Shown here piece by piece: positions 55,293-64,000 of a stretch of DNA of 64,000 bases. The stretch spans positions 59,192-123,191 of the forward strand of contig PBYQ01000025.1 in NCBI GenBank assembly GCA_002729695.1, given 5' to 3'. The DNA is from Citromicrobium sp. Lineage in GTDB: Bacteria > Pseudomonadota > Alphaproteobacteria > Sphingomonadales > Sphingomonadaceae. The translations under genes were made by a program, and so were the position numbers. The notes under the pieces were generated by a model. The model was not told where the DNA came from. It searched no databases and saw only the letters and a program-made list of their open reading frames with translations. Within the stretch, counting starts at the first letter, position 1. Each line of letters opens with the position of its first letter.

Positions 55293-56398
55293 CCGATACA
55301 CCCGCACCGCCCCCGCCGACTCTGCGTCTGACCATCGATACCGCCGCGCTGGCGGACAACTGGCGTGCGCTCGATACGCTCTCGCGACCGGGTAGGGCAG
55401 GGGCGGCGGTAAAGGCCGATTGCTACGGTCTCGGCATCGAACATTGCGTGCCCGCGCTGCTGGATGCGGGCTGCGAACAATTCTTCGTTGCGCACTGGAG
55501 CGAAGTCGCGGACCTCCTGCGCTTCGTACCACCGAAGCAAGTCGCGGTGCTGCACGGGGCCAACACTGCCGAGGAAGCAGCCTACGCGAAGGCGACCGGC
55601 GTGGTCCCCGTGATCAACTCGCTGCAGCAGGCGCGCGTGTGGGGCGAGGCAGGTGGCGGGGTCTGCCATCTGATGGTCGACACCGGGATCAACCGGCTCG
55701 GCGTCGCACCGAGCGAGCTGCGCGACCCGGCGATCCAGACGCTCGATGTGGAGGTGCTGATGTCGCACCTCTCTTCGGCGGAGGAAGACACTCCGGCCAA
55801 TGCCGCGCAACTCGCGACCTTCCGCGCGGCGATGCCGCTGGTCCCGCACCGGGCGACGAGTTTCGCGAACAGCGCTGGCATCGCTTTGGGCGCCGATTTC
55901 CATTGCAATCTCACCCGCCCGGGCCTCGCTCTATACGGCGGCGTTCCGACGCCCGACCTTGCCGACCACATCCGGCAGGTCGCATTTCCGCAAGCGGCGA
56001 TCATCCACATCCACGATCTGAACGCGGGCGACACAGTCGGCTACAACCGCGAATTCACCGCCAGCGGCCCGATGCGCGTCGGCACGGTCTCGATCGGCTA
56101 TGCCGACGGTTTCCTGCGAAGCTGGGGAGCGAAGGGATTCCTCTTGCACGAAGGACGCAAGCTGCGCCTGCTCGGCAAGGTGTCGATGGACATGGTGGTG
56201 GTCGACCTCGGCGATGCGCCGGACGCCGCAGTCGGAGACTGGCTGGACGTTCCCTATCACCTGCCCGACGCAGCGCAGCATTCGGGCCTGTCCCAGTACG
56301 AATTGCTCACCACGCTGGGCAACCGCTTCGCGCGTATCGCCAGCGCGGATTGCGCGAACAATGCTGCGAGTGCTAAGCGCAATGCTGCGCAGCATTAA
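55289..56398 (+). CDS. alr: alanine racemase
   Basis: PLP enzyme, 369 aa, which makes D-alanine for peptidoglycan. PLP lysine Lys42 in AAVKADCYGLG, catalytic Tyr252 in TVGYNREF, and the RPGLALYGGVPT and VSIGYADGF motifs near residues 209 and 270. GTG start, coupled to the MHS transporter. A transporter next to alr suggests shared amino-acid metabolism, but that is only adjacency. The 3' end carries a GAGTGCTAA half-site that I do not regard as an operator. Confidence 0.94.
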   Translation: MTDTPAPPPPTLRLTIDTAALADNWRALDTLSRPGRAGAAVKADCYGLGIEHCVPALLDAGCEQFFVAHWSEVADLLRFVPPKQVAVLHGANTAEEAAYAKATGVVPVINSLQQARVWGEAGGGVCHLMVDTGINRLGVAPSELRDPAIQTLDVEVLMSHLSSAEEDTPANAAQLATFRAAMPLVPHRATSFANSAGIALGADFHCNLTRPGLALYGGVPTPDLADHIRQVAFPQAAIIHIHDLNAGDTVGYNREFTASGPMRVGTVSIGYADGFLRSWGAKGFLLHEGRKLRLLGKVSMDMVVVDLGDAPDAAVGDWLDVPYHLPDAAQHSGLSQYELLTTLGNRFARIASADCANNAASAKRNAAQH

Positions 56399-56418
56399 TT
56401 CGGAGCCCCGCTAGGTAC

Positions 56419-56988
56419 ATGACGAGCAAGAAGCACATCGAAGGCGAACCCATCGTCATCAAGAAATACGCCAACCGGCGGCTCTACAACACCCAATCCT
56501 CGAGCTACATCACGCTGGAAGATCTGGCGCAGATGACCCGGCAGGGGCTGGAATTCAACGTGGTCGACGCCAAGAGCGGCGAGGATATCACGCATTCGAT
56601 CCTGACGCAGATCATCGTCGAGGAAGAGGCCAATGGCGAACACATCCTGCCGGTCAGCTTCCTGCGCGATCTGATCTCGATGTACGGCAATTCGATGCAG
56701 TCGATGATGCCCAGCTATCTCGAAGCGAGCATGGCCAATTTCCGCGCCAACCAGGCGAAGATCGCCGAAGCGTGGCAGAGCGGCATGGCGGGCAACCCCT
56801 TCGCCAAGATGGCCGAAACGAACCTCGCCATGATGCGCGCGGCGACCGATGCGCTGACCGGCCAGGCCACCGCGAGCAAGAGCGCGGCCCGCGCCGAAAA
56901 CCCTTCGGACGACACCGCGAACGAGCTTGCCTCGATGCGCGACCAGATGGCCGCGATGCAGAAGAAGCTCGACGAGCTGGGCAAGTAG
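56419..56988 (+). CDS. phaR: polyhydroxyalkanoate synthesis repressor PhaR
   Basis: A 189-aa regulator of the PhaR family. The N-terminal PHB_acc_N domain (IKKYANRRLYNTQSSSYITLEDLAQM, residues about 14-40) binds DNA and polyhydroxybutyrate granules; the middle (FNVVDAKSGEDITHSIL) is also family-typical. A helical, Met-rich and Ala-rich C-terminus with a final coiled coil follows. It would repress phasin genes until PHB granules appear. No pha synthesis gene is in this window. Confidence 0.92.
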   Translation: MTSKKHIEGEPIVIKKYANRRLYNTQSSSYITLEDLAQMTRQGLEFNVVDAKSGEDITHSILTQIIVEEEANGEHILPVSFLRDLISMYGNSMQSMMPSYLEASMANFRANQAKIAEAWQSGMAGNPFAKMAETNLAMMRAATDALTGQATASKSAARAENPSDDTANELASMRDQMAAMQKKLDELGK

Positions 56989-57002
56989 CCGAAAACCGGG
57001 TC

Positions 57003-57097
57003 ACCGTTCGCCCTGAGCTTGTCGAAGGGCTGCACTTCTTTTAGCGCCGCTTCGCATCAAGAAAGACAGTGCTTCGACAGGCTCAGCACGAACGGGT
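57003..57097. repeat. palindromic repeat between phaR and proS
   Basis: ACCGTTCGCCCTGAGCTTGTCGAAGG and CTTCGACAGGCTCAGCACGAACGGG form inverted arms around a loop of about 42 nt. It is the same family as 3579-3660 in glyS and 33659-33746. It occupies most of the 149-bp gap. Confidence 0.8.
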
Positions 57098-57137
57098 GTG
57101 GGCTGGGTCGGGGCGCATTGCATAAGGCCCATCCATC

Positions 57138-58682
57138 GTGTCCAACATCCGCCACGCCCTCTCCGTCAAACGCGAAGACGATTTCGCCGCCTGGTATCAG
57201 GCCGCCATTGCCGAAGGGCAGATGGCCGAAGAGTCCGGCGTGCGCGGGTGCATGGTCATCAAGCCGTGGGGCTACGGCATCTGGGAACGCATCCAGCGCC
57301 TGCTCGACGACCGGATCAAGGCCACCGGCCACGACAATGCCTACTTCCCCCTGTTCATCCCGCTCTCCAATTTCGAGCGTGAGGCCGATCACGTCGAAGG
57401 CTTTGCCAAGGAAATGGCGGTCGTCACCCACCACCGCCTGATCGCGGACGGGAAGGGCGGGCTGATCCCCGATCCCGACGCCAAGCTGGAAGAGCCGTTT
57501 GTGGTACGGCCCACTTCGGAAACGATCATCGGCGATGCGATGGCGCGCTGGGTGCAGAGCTGGCGCGACCTGCCGCTCAAGCTCAACCAGTGGGCCAACG
57601 TCGTGCGCTGGGAAATGCGCACCCGCATGTTCCTGCGCACCAGCGAATTTCTCTGGCAGGAAGGCCACACCGCACACGCCACTGCGGAGGAGGCAAAGGA
57701 CCACACGCTGACCATGCTCGAAGTCTACCGCGCGATGGCCGAGGAAGACCTCGCGCTGCCGGTGATCGCGGGCGAGAAGCCCGAGCACGAGCGCTTCCCC
57801 GGCGCGGTCGAGACATGGTCGATCGAGGCGATGATGCAGGACGGCAAGGCGCTGCAGGCGGGCACCAGCCACTATCTCGGCACCAATTTCGCCAAGGCCT
57901 CCGGCATCAAGTACCAGGCGCAGGAAGGCGGCGAGCAGTTCGCGCACACGACCAGTTGGGGCGTTTCCACCCGTCTGATCGGCGGCATCATCATGACGCA
58001 TGGTGACGATGACGGCTTGCGCATACCGCCCAAACTCGCCCCCTGGCAGGTCGTGATCCTGCCGATGCTGCGCGGCAATGACGACGATGCTGCGCTGATC
58101 GAATATTGCGAAGGGCTGCGCGCCACGCTCGCCGGGCAGCATGCGCTGGGCGAACCGGTGCGCGTGCTGCTCGACACCAAGCCCGGCAAGCCTGCGCAGA
58201 AGCGGTGGGACTGGGTCCGCAAGGGCGCTCCGGTCATCGTCGAGGTCGGCGGGCGCGACATGGAGAACGGCGTCGTGACGCTGATCCGCCGCGATGATCT
58301 TTGGGACATGGAAACGGGCAAGCTCAACTCGCAGGCCCCGACCCGCGAGATCGCGGGGCAGACGATCCCCGGCGTGCTCGGCGACATCCAGCAGGCGCTC
58401 TTCACCGAGGCTGCCGAACGCCGCGACGCCAATATCGCGACCGGGATCGACGGCTGGGACGGTGTGGTCGAATTCTTCGCCAGCAACGGGAAATATCCCG
58501 GCTGGGTCGAGGTACAGTGGGCCAAGCCGTCGGGCGATGCGCTGGAGCGGGTCGTCGAAAAGCTGAAGGACCAGAAGCTGACCGTGCGCAACGTGCCGCG
58601 CGACGCGACGCCAGCAGACGGCACATGCATCTTCACCGGCGAACCCGCGGTCGAGCGGGTCTACGTCGCGCGGGCATACTGA
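57138..58682 (+). CDS. proS: prolyl-tRNA synthetase, eukaryote/archaeal type
   Basis: Class II synthetase, 514 aa, charging tRNA-Pro. It is the ProS type 3 (eukaryote/archaeal-like) without the bacterial editing insertion. Motif 2 lies in LNQWANVVRWEMRTRMFLRTSEFLWQEGHTAHAT near residues 150-185, motif 3 in GVSTRLIGGIIMTHGDDDGL near 275-295. A C-terminal zinc-binding-like domain ends with VYVARAY, a Tyr-terminated end typical of the type. Length (about 480-510) fits. It is preceded by a palindromic repeat. Confidence 0.94.
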   Translation: MSNIRHALSVKREDDFAAWYQAAIAEGQMAEESGVRGCMVIKPWGYGIWERIQRLLDDRIKATGHDNAYFPLFIPLSNFEREADHVEGFAKEMAVVTHHRLIADGKGGLIPDPDAKLEEPFVVRPTSETIIGDAMARWVQSWRDLPLKLNQWANVVRWEMRTRMFLRTSEFLWQEGHTAHATAEEAKDHTLTMLEVYRAMAEEDLALPVIAGEKPEHERFPGAVETWSIEAMMQDGKALQAGTSHYLGTNFAKASGIKYQAQEGGEQFAHTTSWGVSTRLIGGIIMTHGDDDGLRIPPKLAPWQVVILPMLRGNDDDAALIEYCEGLRATLAGQHALGEPVRVLLDTKPGKPAQKRWDWVRKGAPVIVEVGGRDMENGVVTLIRRDDLWDMETGKLNSQAPTREIAGQTIPGVLGDIQQALFTEAAERRDANIATGIDGWDGVVEFFASNGKYPGWVEVQWAKPSGDALERVVEKLKDQKLTVRNVPRDATPADGTCIFTGEPAVERVYVARAY

Positions 58683-58704
58683 TCGAAACGAAGGGGGATT
58701 ATTG

Positions 58705-59247
58705 ATGGGCGAGGCAATCAGGCACGGATTTGCGAATCTAACGAACTTTTTGGGCCGCGACAGCCGCTCTCTGTTCTGGTGGTGGGTGCTGCTGATTGCC
58801 ATCGTGGTCTTCGGCCTGCGCATGATCACCGGCATCGTCTTTGCCCTCGGATCGATGGGCAGCGCGATGCAGGCCGGTGCGGCGGGCATCGACCAGGATC
58901 AGATTCAGGCAGACATGATGCGCAACATGGCTGGCAGCCTCGAAACGCAGGCGTGGATCGGGGTCGCGATCTCGCTGATCGGGCTTGTCCTGTTGACCGC
59001 CTCCTTCGTCCGCCGCCTGCGCGATGCAGGCCTTCCCGTGCTGATCGCGGTCGTCCCGGTCATCGCCACGCTGCTCGCCGCCTATGCGAGCGTGACCGCC
59101 GTCGACCAGATGCAGCAACTCATGATGAGCGGGGATATCCAGGCGATGGACGAGGCTGCGACCAAGCCCAACCTCGGGTTGGCGGCCTATATCGGGTATC
59201 TCGTGGTGATCGTGTGCGGGGTGTTCCCGAGCAGGAACGCAGACTGA
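58705..59247 (+). CDS. DUF805 family membrane protein
   Basis: A 180-aa DUF805 protein with four hydrophobic helices (about 22-48, 81-103, 111-130, 156-175). The typical signatures are SRSLFWWWVL near the N-terminus and RRLRDAGLPVLIAVVP near residue 102 (conserved RLHDxG-type). Function unknown. ATG 58705 is preceded by AGGGGGA. Follows proS by 22 bp on the same strand, so possibly cotranscribed. Confidence 0.86.
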   Translation: MGEAIRHGFANLTNFLGRDSRSLFWWWVLLIAIVVFGLRMITGIVFALGSMGSAMQAGAAGIDQDQIQADMMRNMAGSLETQAWIGVAISLIGLVLLTASFVRRLRDAGLPVLIAVVPVIATLLAAYASVTAVDQMQQLMMSGDIQAMDEAATKPNLGLAAYIGYLVVIVCGVFPSRNAD

Positions 59248-59331
59248 TCCTGGATCGCACCGGCGATTGATCGGGGGGCAGGGGGCGCGTGCGGGATAGC
59301 AGCGCCCCTCCCATGCGTTTACAGCCCTGAC

Positions 59332-61704
59332 ATGGCAAAACGCGCGAAAAACCTCCCCCAAGGCCTGCCCACCCAGAAGCAGGTCCTCGAATTCATCGAA
59401 ACGTCCGACGGTACGGTCGGCAAGCGAGAAATCGCGCGCGCCTTCGGCTTGAAGGGGCAGGAGAAGATCGCGCTCAAGAAGCTGCTGAAGGATATGGCCG
59501 AGGACGGCCTGATCGACGGCAAGAAGACCGCGTTCCATCGCATGGGCGGCCTGCCCAAGGTCACGGTTCTGCGGGTGGTCGAACTGGACGACGGCGAGGC
59601 CATCGCCGTGCCCGAGAAATGGGAGCCCGACGATGGCGTGTCGCCGCCGCGCCTGACCGTGATCGAGAAGTCGCGCGGGAAAGGCTCCAAGGGGATGCCC
59701 GCGCTCAAGGTTGGCGACAGGGTGCTCGCGCGGACCGAGGAAACACCCAAGGGCTGGCGCGCGCACCCGATGAAGAAGCTGGCCCAGCAGACCGAAGGCC
59801 TGATCGGGGTGGTCGAGAAGGACGGGCGCGGCAAGTTCTGGCTCGCGCCAATCGACAAGAAGGTGCGCAACTCCTCGCCCATATCCGATGTCGGCACCGC
59901 CGAGGAAGGCCAATTGGTCTCCGCCGAACCTGTCGGTCGCGGCAACCGCTCGGGCGTGCGCGTGACCGAGGTGCTGGGCGATCCGCTCGCCCCCAACAGC
60001 TTCTCCACGATCGCGATTGCCAAGCAGGGCATCCCGCACGTCTTCCCCGAAGCGGTGATCGAGGAATCCCGGCTGGTGGCGAAACTGCCTGTGACCGCGG
60101 ACAAGCGCGAGGATCTGCGCGATGTGCCGATCATCGCCATCGACCCCGCCGACGCGCGCGACCATGACGATGCGATCTGGGCAGCACCCGACGATGACGA
60201 GAGCAACGCGGGCGGTTTCCGCGCGGTGATCGCGATCGCCGATGTCTCGTACTACGTGCGTCCGGGCAGCGCGCTCGACAAGGAAGCGCGCAAGCGGGGG
60301 AACTCGGTGTATTTTCCCGACCGGGTCATCCCGATGCTGCCCGAGGTGCTTTCCACCGAGGTGTGCTCGCTGAAGTCGGGCGAGGATCGCGCGGCGATGG
60401 TCTGCCACCTCAAGATTTCGCCACACGGGAAACTGCTCAAATGGCGCTTCAGCCGCGCAATCGTGCGGATTGCCGAGGTGATGGCCTACGAGGAAGCCCA
60501 GAGTCGTATCGATGACAAGGCTGGGGACGAACGGCTGGATAACCTGTGGAAAGCCTGGGGGGCGCTGTGGAAAGCCCGCGAAGTGCGCGACCCGCTCGAC
60601 CTCGATCTGCCCGAAAGGCGCGTGATCCTCGACGAGGAGGGCGGGATCAAGGAAATCGCCATTCGCGAGCGGCTCGATGCGCACCGCGTGGTCGAGGAAT
60701 TCATGATCGCGGCCAATGTCGCGGCCGCGAAGGCGCTCGAATCGAAGAACTCGCCCGTGGTCTACCGCGTGCACGAACAGCCGAGCCGGGAGAAGCTGCT
60801 GGCGCTGAAGGAATATCTCGGCACGCTGGATATGAAGCTGGCCATGGGTCAGGTCATCACGCCGACGCTGTTCAACCGCTTCCTCAAGGATGTGAGCGAC
60901 GAGCAGGAAAAGGCGCTGCTGATGGAGGCGGTGCTGCGCACGCAGACGCAGGCCTATTACGGGCCGGACAACCAGGGGCACTTCGGCCTATCGCTGGGCA
61001 GCTACGCGCACTTCACCTCGCCGATCCGTCGCTATTCCGACCTGCTGGTCCACCGCGCGCTGGTCGACGCTTTCGGGCTGGAGCAGGCCAAGCCCAAATC
61101 GAAAATCCCTGAGAAAAGCGGGCTGAGCGATGTCGACCGCGACGATCTGGGCAAGATCAGCGAGGCGATCAGCCGGACCGAGCGCCGCGCGATGGAGGCG
61201 GAGCGCGACACGATCGACCGCTACGTCGCCGCATGGCTCGCAGGGCGCGTGGACGAAACCTTCGAGACGCGCATCACGGGCGTGCAGAATTTCGGCTTCT
61301 TCGCCACCATCGTCGGGCTCGGCGGAGACGGGCTGGTCCCGATCTCGACCATTGGCGACGAGTATTTCCACTATGACGAGGCCGCCAAGGCGCTGATCGG
61401 CAGCGACACCGGCACGCGCTACGAAACCGGGCAACGGCTGAAGATGAAGCTGGTCGAAGCCAACCCGCTGACCGGGGCCTTGCGATTCGAGGTGCCGGGC
61501 GGCGATGCGTCGAAGGCGCGCGAAGGGCGTCCGCTACGCAGCGGGCCGAAGCGTGACCGGAACGATGGACCCAATAAGGGCGGCCACAAGAAGGGCGGTC
61601 CCCGGAAAGGCGGTCCAAGAAAAGACAAGGCTGGCAAACATCAGGTCGGCAAGCGTGGCAGGCCGGCCAACATCCGCCATCAGGGCCGGGGCAAGAAGAA
61701 GTAG
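59332..61704 (+). CDS. rnr: ribonuclease R
   Basis: Processive 3'-5' exoribonuclease, 790 aa. N-terminal winged helix (residues about 12-70), cold-shock domains, and the RNB catalytic domain with the metal Asp cluster in IAIDPADARDHDDAIW near residue 268 and the GHFGLSLGSYAHFTSPIRRYSDL motif near 545. An S1 RNA-binding domain (about 640-720) and a long Lys/Arg/Gly tail follow (GGHKKGGPRKGGPRK repeats). It degrades structured RNA. A gap of 84 bp separates it from DUF805. Confidence 0.95.
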   Translation: MAKRAKNLPQGLPTQKQVLEFIETSDGTVGKREIARAFGLKGQEKIALKKLLKDMAEDGLIDGKKTAFHRMGGLPKVTVLRVVELDDGEAIAVPEKWEPDDGVSPPRLTVIEKSRGKGSKGMPALKVGDRVLARTEETPKGWRAHPMKKLAQQTEGLIGVVEKDGRGKFWLAPIDKKVRNSSPISDVGTAEEGQLVSAEPVGRGNRSGVRVTEVLGDPLAPNSFSTIAIAKQGIPHVFPEAVIEESRLVAKLPVTADKREDLRDVPIIAIDPADARDHDDAIWAAPDDDESNAGGFRAVIAIADVSYYVRPGSALDKEARKRGNSVYFPDRVIPMLPEVLSTEVCSLKSGEDRAAMVCHLKISPHGKLLKWRFSRAIVRIAEVMAYEEAQSRIDDKAGDERLDNLWKAWGALWKAREVRDPLDLDLPERRVILDEEGGIKEIAIRERLDAHRVVEEFMIAANVAAAKALESKNSPVVYRVHEQPSREKLLALKEYLGTLDMKLAMGQVITPTLFNRFLKDVSDEQEKALLMEAVLRTQTQAYYGPDNQGHFGLSLGSYAHFTSPIRRYSDLLVHRALVDAFGLEQAKPKSKIPEKSGLSDVDRDDLGKISEAISRTERRAMEAERDTIDRYVAAWLAGRVDETFETRITGVQNFGFFATIVGLGGDGLVPISTIGDEYFHYDEAAKALIGSDTGTRYETGQRLKMKLVEANPLTGALRFEVPGGDASKAREGRPLRSGPKRDRNDGPNKGGHKKGGPRKGGPRKDKAGKHQVGKRGRPANIRHQGRGKKK

Positions 61705-61731
61705 GGGAAGGGCGTCTGCCCCGACAGAAGG

Positions 61732-62190
61732 CTAGGCCTTAGCGATACGGTCGATATCCTCGTTCGACATCTTGCCCGGCAGGATCACCAGCGGGCACGG
61801 CAGGCTGCCGGTGTGCGCCGAAAAGTGAGTCACCAGCGGCCCCGACGGGCCTTCGGCAGCAGCGCCGAGTACCAGCGCGATCACTTCGGGATTTTCCGCC
61901 AGATACTCGCGCACGATCCGGTCGCCATCGCCCACTTTCACGGCGATATTGGGCATCTTCCCGCTTTCGGAATAGACATTGCCCGCCGCGCTGGTGGCGA
62001 TCGCTTCGGCGCGGTCGCGCGCTTCCTGCTCGATCGTGGCCTGCACCGCGCCGAAGGCGCTGAAGCTTTCCGCCTGCACGATCGCGAGGATCTGTACCGA
62101 TCCGCCGCTCTTCGAAGCCCAACCCATCGCGAAGCGCAGCGCTTTGCGCGCTTCGTCCGTTTCGTCGACGATGACCAGATAGACGCCCAT
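61732..62190 (-). CDS. universal stress protein family
   Basis: A 152-aa UspA-fold protein: GVYLVIVDETDEARKALRFAMGWA at the N-terminus, and near the end VLGAAAEGPSGPLVTHF in the place of the G-x2-G-x9-G-S nucleotide motif, with the last Gly/Ser partly divergent. Role unknown; ATP binding possible. ATG 62190 has GGGAG 7 nt upstream; ATG 62196 would add two residues. The 151-bp gap to the E2 gene holds nothing else. Confidence 0.85.
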   Translation of the reverse strand: MGVYLVIVDETDEARKALRFAMGWASKSGGSVQILAIVQAESFSAFGAVQATIEQEARDRAEAIATSAAGNVYSESGKMPNIAVKVGDGDRIVREYLAENPEVIALVLGAAAEGPSGPLVTHFSAHTGSLPCPLVILPGKMSNEDIDRIAKA

Positions 62191-62341
62191 ATTCATTCTC
62201 CCACCCGGGCTATCGACACAATTCGTATGCGGAGGCAAGGTGCTTGCAGCGCTAGGGCAAATTGGCCAAAGCGGCCTGACACAAGACCATGCCGCTACGG
62301 CAGAGCCGCCGCCCTAGCACACCCAATCGCAGGACACCTAC

Positions 62342-63646
62342 ATGCCAACACCGATCAAGATGCCCGCGCTTTCCCCGACAATGGAGGAGGGCACGCTGGC
62401 AAAGTGGCTGGTCAAGGCCGGGGACACGGTCGCAGCGGGCGATCTGCTCGCCGAAATCGAGACCGACAAGGCGACGATGGAGTTCGAAGCGGTCGACGAA
62501 GGGACCATCGCCTCGATCGAGATCGAAGAGGGTACCGAAGGCGTCGCCGTGGGCACCGTGATCGCGATGCTGGCGGGCGAGGGCGAGAGCGTGGAAGACG
62601 CCGCCAAGGCCGCGCCCGCCGACGAGCCCAAGGCGAAAAAGAACGAAGAAAAGTCCGACGCGAAGAAGGACGACGCGCCTGCCGAGCCCGCCAAGGCAAG
62701 CCCACGCGAAAGCGCCGAGCCGCAGAAGGCCCCCGCGCAGGCGAAAGCCGCGCCCGAGAAGGACGGCGACCGCGTGTTCGCCTCGCCGCTCGCGCGCCGG
62801 ATCGCCGAGGACAAGGGGCTCGACCTCACATCGGTGAAGGGCAGTGGGCCGCGCGGGCGGATCGTCAAAGCCGACGTCGAAAACGCTAAGCCGGGCCAGC
62901 AGGCCGCCGCCGCGCCGCAGGCTGGCAGCGCCGCTCCGGTCACAATGGATGGCGATGCTCCGTTCGAAGAAGAAAAGGTCTCCGGCGTGCGCAAGGTCGT
63001 CGCCAAGCGGCTTACCGCCGCGAAGCAGGAGGTGCCGCACTACTACCTCAGCGTGGACATCAACCTCGACGCGCTGCTCGCCGCGCGCGCCGACCTCAAC
63101 AAGATGCTCGAGGCCGAGGGCGTGAAGCTCTCCGTCAACGACCTGCTGATCAAGGCGCTGGCCAAGGCGCTGATGCGCACCCCGCAGGCGCATGTCAGCT
63201 TCCAGGGCGACACGCTCCACCGCTACCAGCGCGCCGACATCAGCGTCGCGGTAGCCTCGCCCAAGGGCCTCATCACGCCGATCATTCGCGGTGCTGACCG
63301 CAAGAGTCTGGCCGAGATCGCGACCGAGATGAAGGAACTCGCGGGCAAGGCGCGCGAGGGCAAGCTGCAGCCGCACGAATACCAGGGCGGCACCGCCAGC
63401 ATTTCCAACCTCGGCATGTTCGGGATCAAGCAGTTCGACGCGGTCATCAACCCGCCGCAGGGCATGATCATGGCGGTCGGCGCGGGCGAGCAGCGTCCCT
63501 ATGTCCGCGACGGCGAATTGCAGGTCGCCAGCGTGATGACCGCCAGCGGCAGTTTCGACCACCGCGCCATCGACGGCGCCGACGGTGCGCAGCTGATGGA
63601 AGCCTTCAAGCAGCTGTGCGAGAACCCGATGGGGCTGGTGGTGTGA
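62342..63646 (+). CDS. pdhC: dihydrolipoyllysine-residue acetyltransferase (pyruvate dehydrogenase E2)
   Basis: A 434-aa E2 core of the pyruvate dehydrogenase complex. One lipoyl domain with Lys43 in [11 protein letters not shown], an Ala/Glu/Lys linker, and a peripheral-subunit-binding domain near residues 143-180 ([31 protein letters not shown]). The catalytic acetyltransferase domain has the His407 and Asp411 active site ([10 protein letters not shown]). E1 genes are not in the window, and the gene before it is on the other strand, so it begins its own transcript. GGACACCTAC precedes the ATG. Confidence 0.95.
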   Translation: MPTPIKMPALSPTMEEGTLAKWLVKAGDTVAAGDLLAEIETDKATMEFEAVDEGTIASIEIEEGTEGVAVGTVIAMLAGEGESVEDAAKAAPADEPKAKKNEEKSDAKKDDAPAEPAKASPRESAEPQKAPAQAKAAPEKDGDRVFASPLARRIAEDKGLDLTSVKGSGPRGRIVKADVENAKPGQQAAAAPQAGSAAPVTMDGDAPFEEEKVSGVRKVVAKRLTAAKQEVPHYYLSVDINLDALLAARADLNKMLEAEGVKLSVNDLLIKALAKALMRTPQAHVSFQGDTLHRYQRADISVAVASPKGLITPIIRGADRKSLAEIATEMKELAGKAREGKLQPHEYQGGTASISNLGMFGIKQFDAVINPPQGMIMAVGAGEQRPYVRDGELQVASVMTASGSFDHRAIDGADGAQLMEAFKQLCENPMGLVV

Positions 63647-64000
63647 ACAGAGTCCACGGGAGCTTCTTGACGATTTTGTTCGCACCTTTGGTAGGTGTGG
63701 TTTGCTACCTTTGGCTCATCGGACAGTTCGACAACGCGTCACTCGAATGGGGATTTGCCTTCTTCGTATTGATAGGCTGGTTTATCGCTCTCGGTATCAC
63801 AGCGATGATCGGTGTGCCTTTAGGCTTGGGACTCGCGCACTTAATGAGGGGGCGCTGTCTTGAAAGCCGGATGACTTACGCTTTGGCTGGCACTGTTCTC
63901 GCCGCGTCGCTGCCCGCTGCAATCGGCTGGTGGGAACTCGTCATCCCCGCAGCACAGACTGGTCTACTTCTTAGCCTCGGATACTGGCAATTCGAAGCGA
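63643..64000 (+). CDS. membrane protein of unknown function (cut off by window edge)
   Basis: An open frame of 119 codons starting with GTG at 63643, overlapping the E2 stop by 4 nt (GTGA), and open to the window end. It encodes about four hydrophobic segments ([62 protein letters not shown], and a following one). Codon use is AT-richer than the neighbours (TTG, ATT, TTA, CTT), which suggests either relaxed selection or recent acquisition. No family recognised. Confidence 0.6.
   Translation, partial: MNRVHGSFLTILFAPLVGVVCYLWLIGQFDNASLEWGFAFFVLIGWFIALGITAMIGVPLGLGLAHLMRGRCLESRMTYALAGTVLAASLPAAIGWWELVIPAAQTGLLLSLGYWQFEA

Noticed and set aside
53097..55532. Long minus-strand frame across the NifU-like and MHS transporter genes
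   Set aside because: Antisense of a membrane transporter with obvious MFS motifs; no domain seen.
56366..56374. GAGTGCTAA in the 3' end of alr, identical to a CIRCE right half-site
   Set aside because: The matching left half TTAGCACTC is absent at the required distance, and the site lies inside a coding sequence.
59282..59308. GGGGCGC/GCGCCCC arms between DUF805 and rnr as a terminator
   Set aside because: The stem has a 13-nt loop and no T-run, so it is too weak to call.
58738..60981. Long minus-strand frame opposite DUF805 and RNase R
   Set aside because: Antisense frame; RNase R motifs are intact on the plus strand.

Overview
The window is a GC-rich, densely coded chromosomal segment with ordinary housekeeping content. 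It carries no rRNA, tRNA, CRISPR array, insertion sequence or prophage that I could find. Protein sequences and gene order point to an alphaproteobacterium of the order Sphingomonadales, most likely the Erythrobacteraceae. Supporting signs are the glyQ-glyS-ppdK and rph-rdgB-hemW-xerC orders, a DOMON-like protein next to a NamZ homologue, the vgr-related protein, a PhaR regulator and a eukaryote-type prolyl-tRNA synthetase. The family-level assignment is inference. Layout: 1-7.1 kb holds a partial TraB/GumN protein, both glycyl-tRNA synthetase subunits and pyruvate phosphate dikinase. 7.1-12.7 kb holds two methyltransferases, ComF, HisI and a MerR regulator with its acyl-CoA dehydrogenase. 12.7-16.8 kb (minus strand) holds an MFS exporter coupled to cysteine synthase, a PilZ protein and TyrS. 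16.8-20.7 kb holds a cell-wall recycling set (DOMON-like, NamZ, M24 peptidase) beside a convergent Amj lipid II flippase. 20.8-25.2 kb holds a CoxE-type VWA protein coupled to a DUF817 membrane protein, an L,D-transpeptidase with a SPOR domain, and a MoxR ATPase. 25.2-31.1 kb holds a beta-lactamase-fold protein, a hydrolase-OsmC fusion, an ECF sigma factor with a membrane partner, and ParE. 31.2-34.7 kb holds an LpoA-like lipoprotein divergent from rsmI-yraN, then gshB. 34.9-39.9 kb holds SIMPL and DedA proteins and the rph-rdgB-hemW-xerC operon. 40-48.8 kb is the heat-shock region: two lipoproteins, hrcA-grpE, a glycine-zipper lipoprotein, an indoleamine dioxygenase, a metalloprotease-like protein, a copper chaperone, then dnaK-dnaJ. 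48.8-57 kb holds a patatin, radA-cvpA, a NifU-like scaffold, an MHS transporter coupled to alanine racemase, and phaR. 57-64 kb holds proS, DUF805, RNase R, a stress protein, the pyruvate dehydrogenase E2 subunit, and an AT-richer partial membrane gene. The most notable signal is a set of palindromic multi-hairpin repeats belonging to at least three sequence families. Copies lie between genes, and one copy from each of three families sits in frame inside glyS, adding about 93 residues to the glycyl-tRNA synthetase beta subunit. This resembles in principle the Rickettsia palindromic elements, but the sequences are different and there are three families in a single essential gene. Functionally the window is rich in envelope and peptidoglycan genes: Amj, NamZ, L,D-transpeptidase-SPOR, LpoA-like, alanine racemase, DedA and several lipoproteins.
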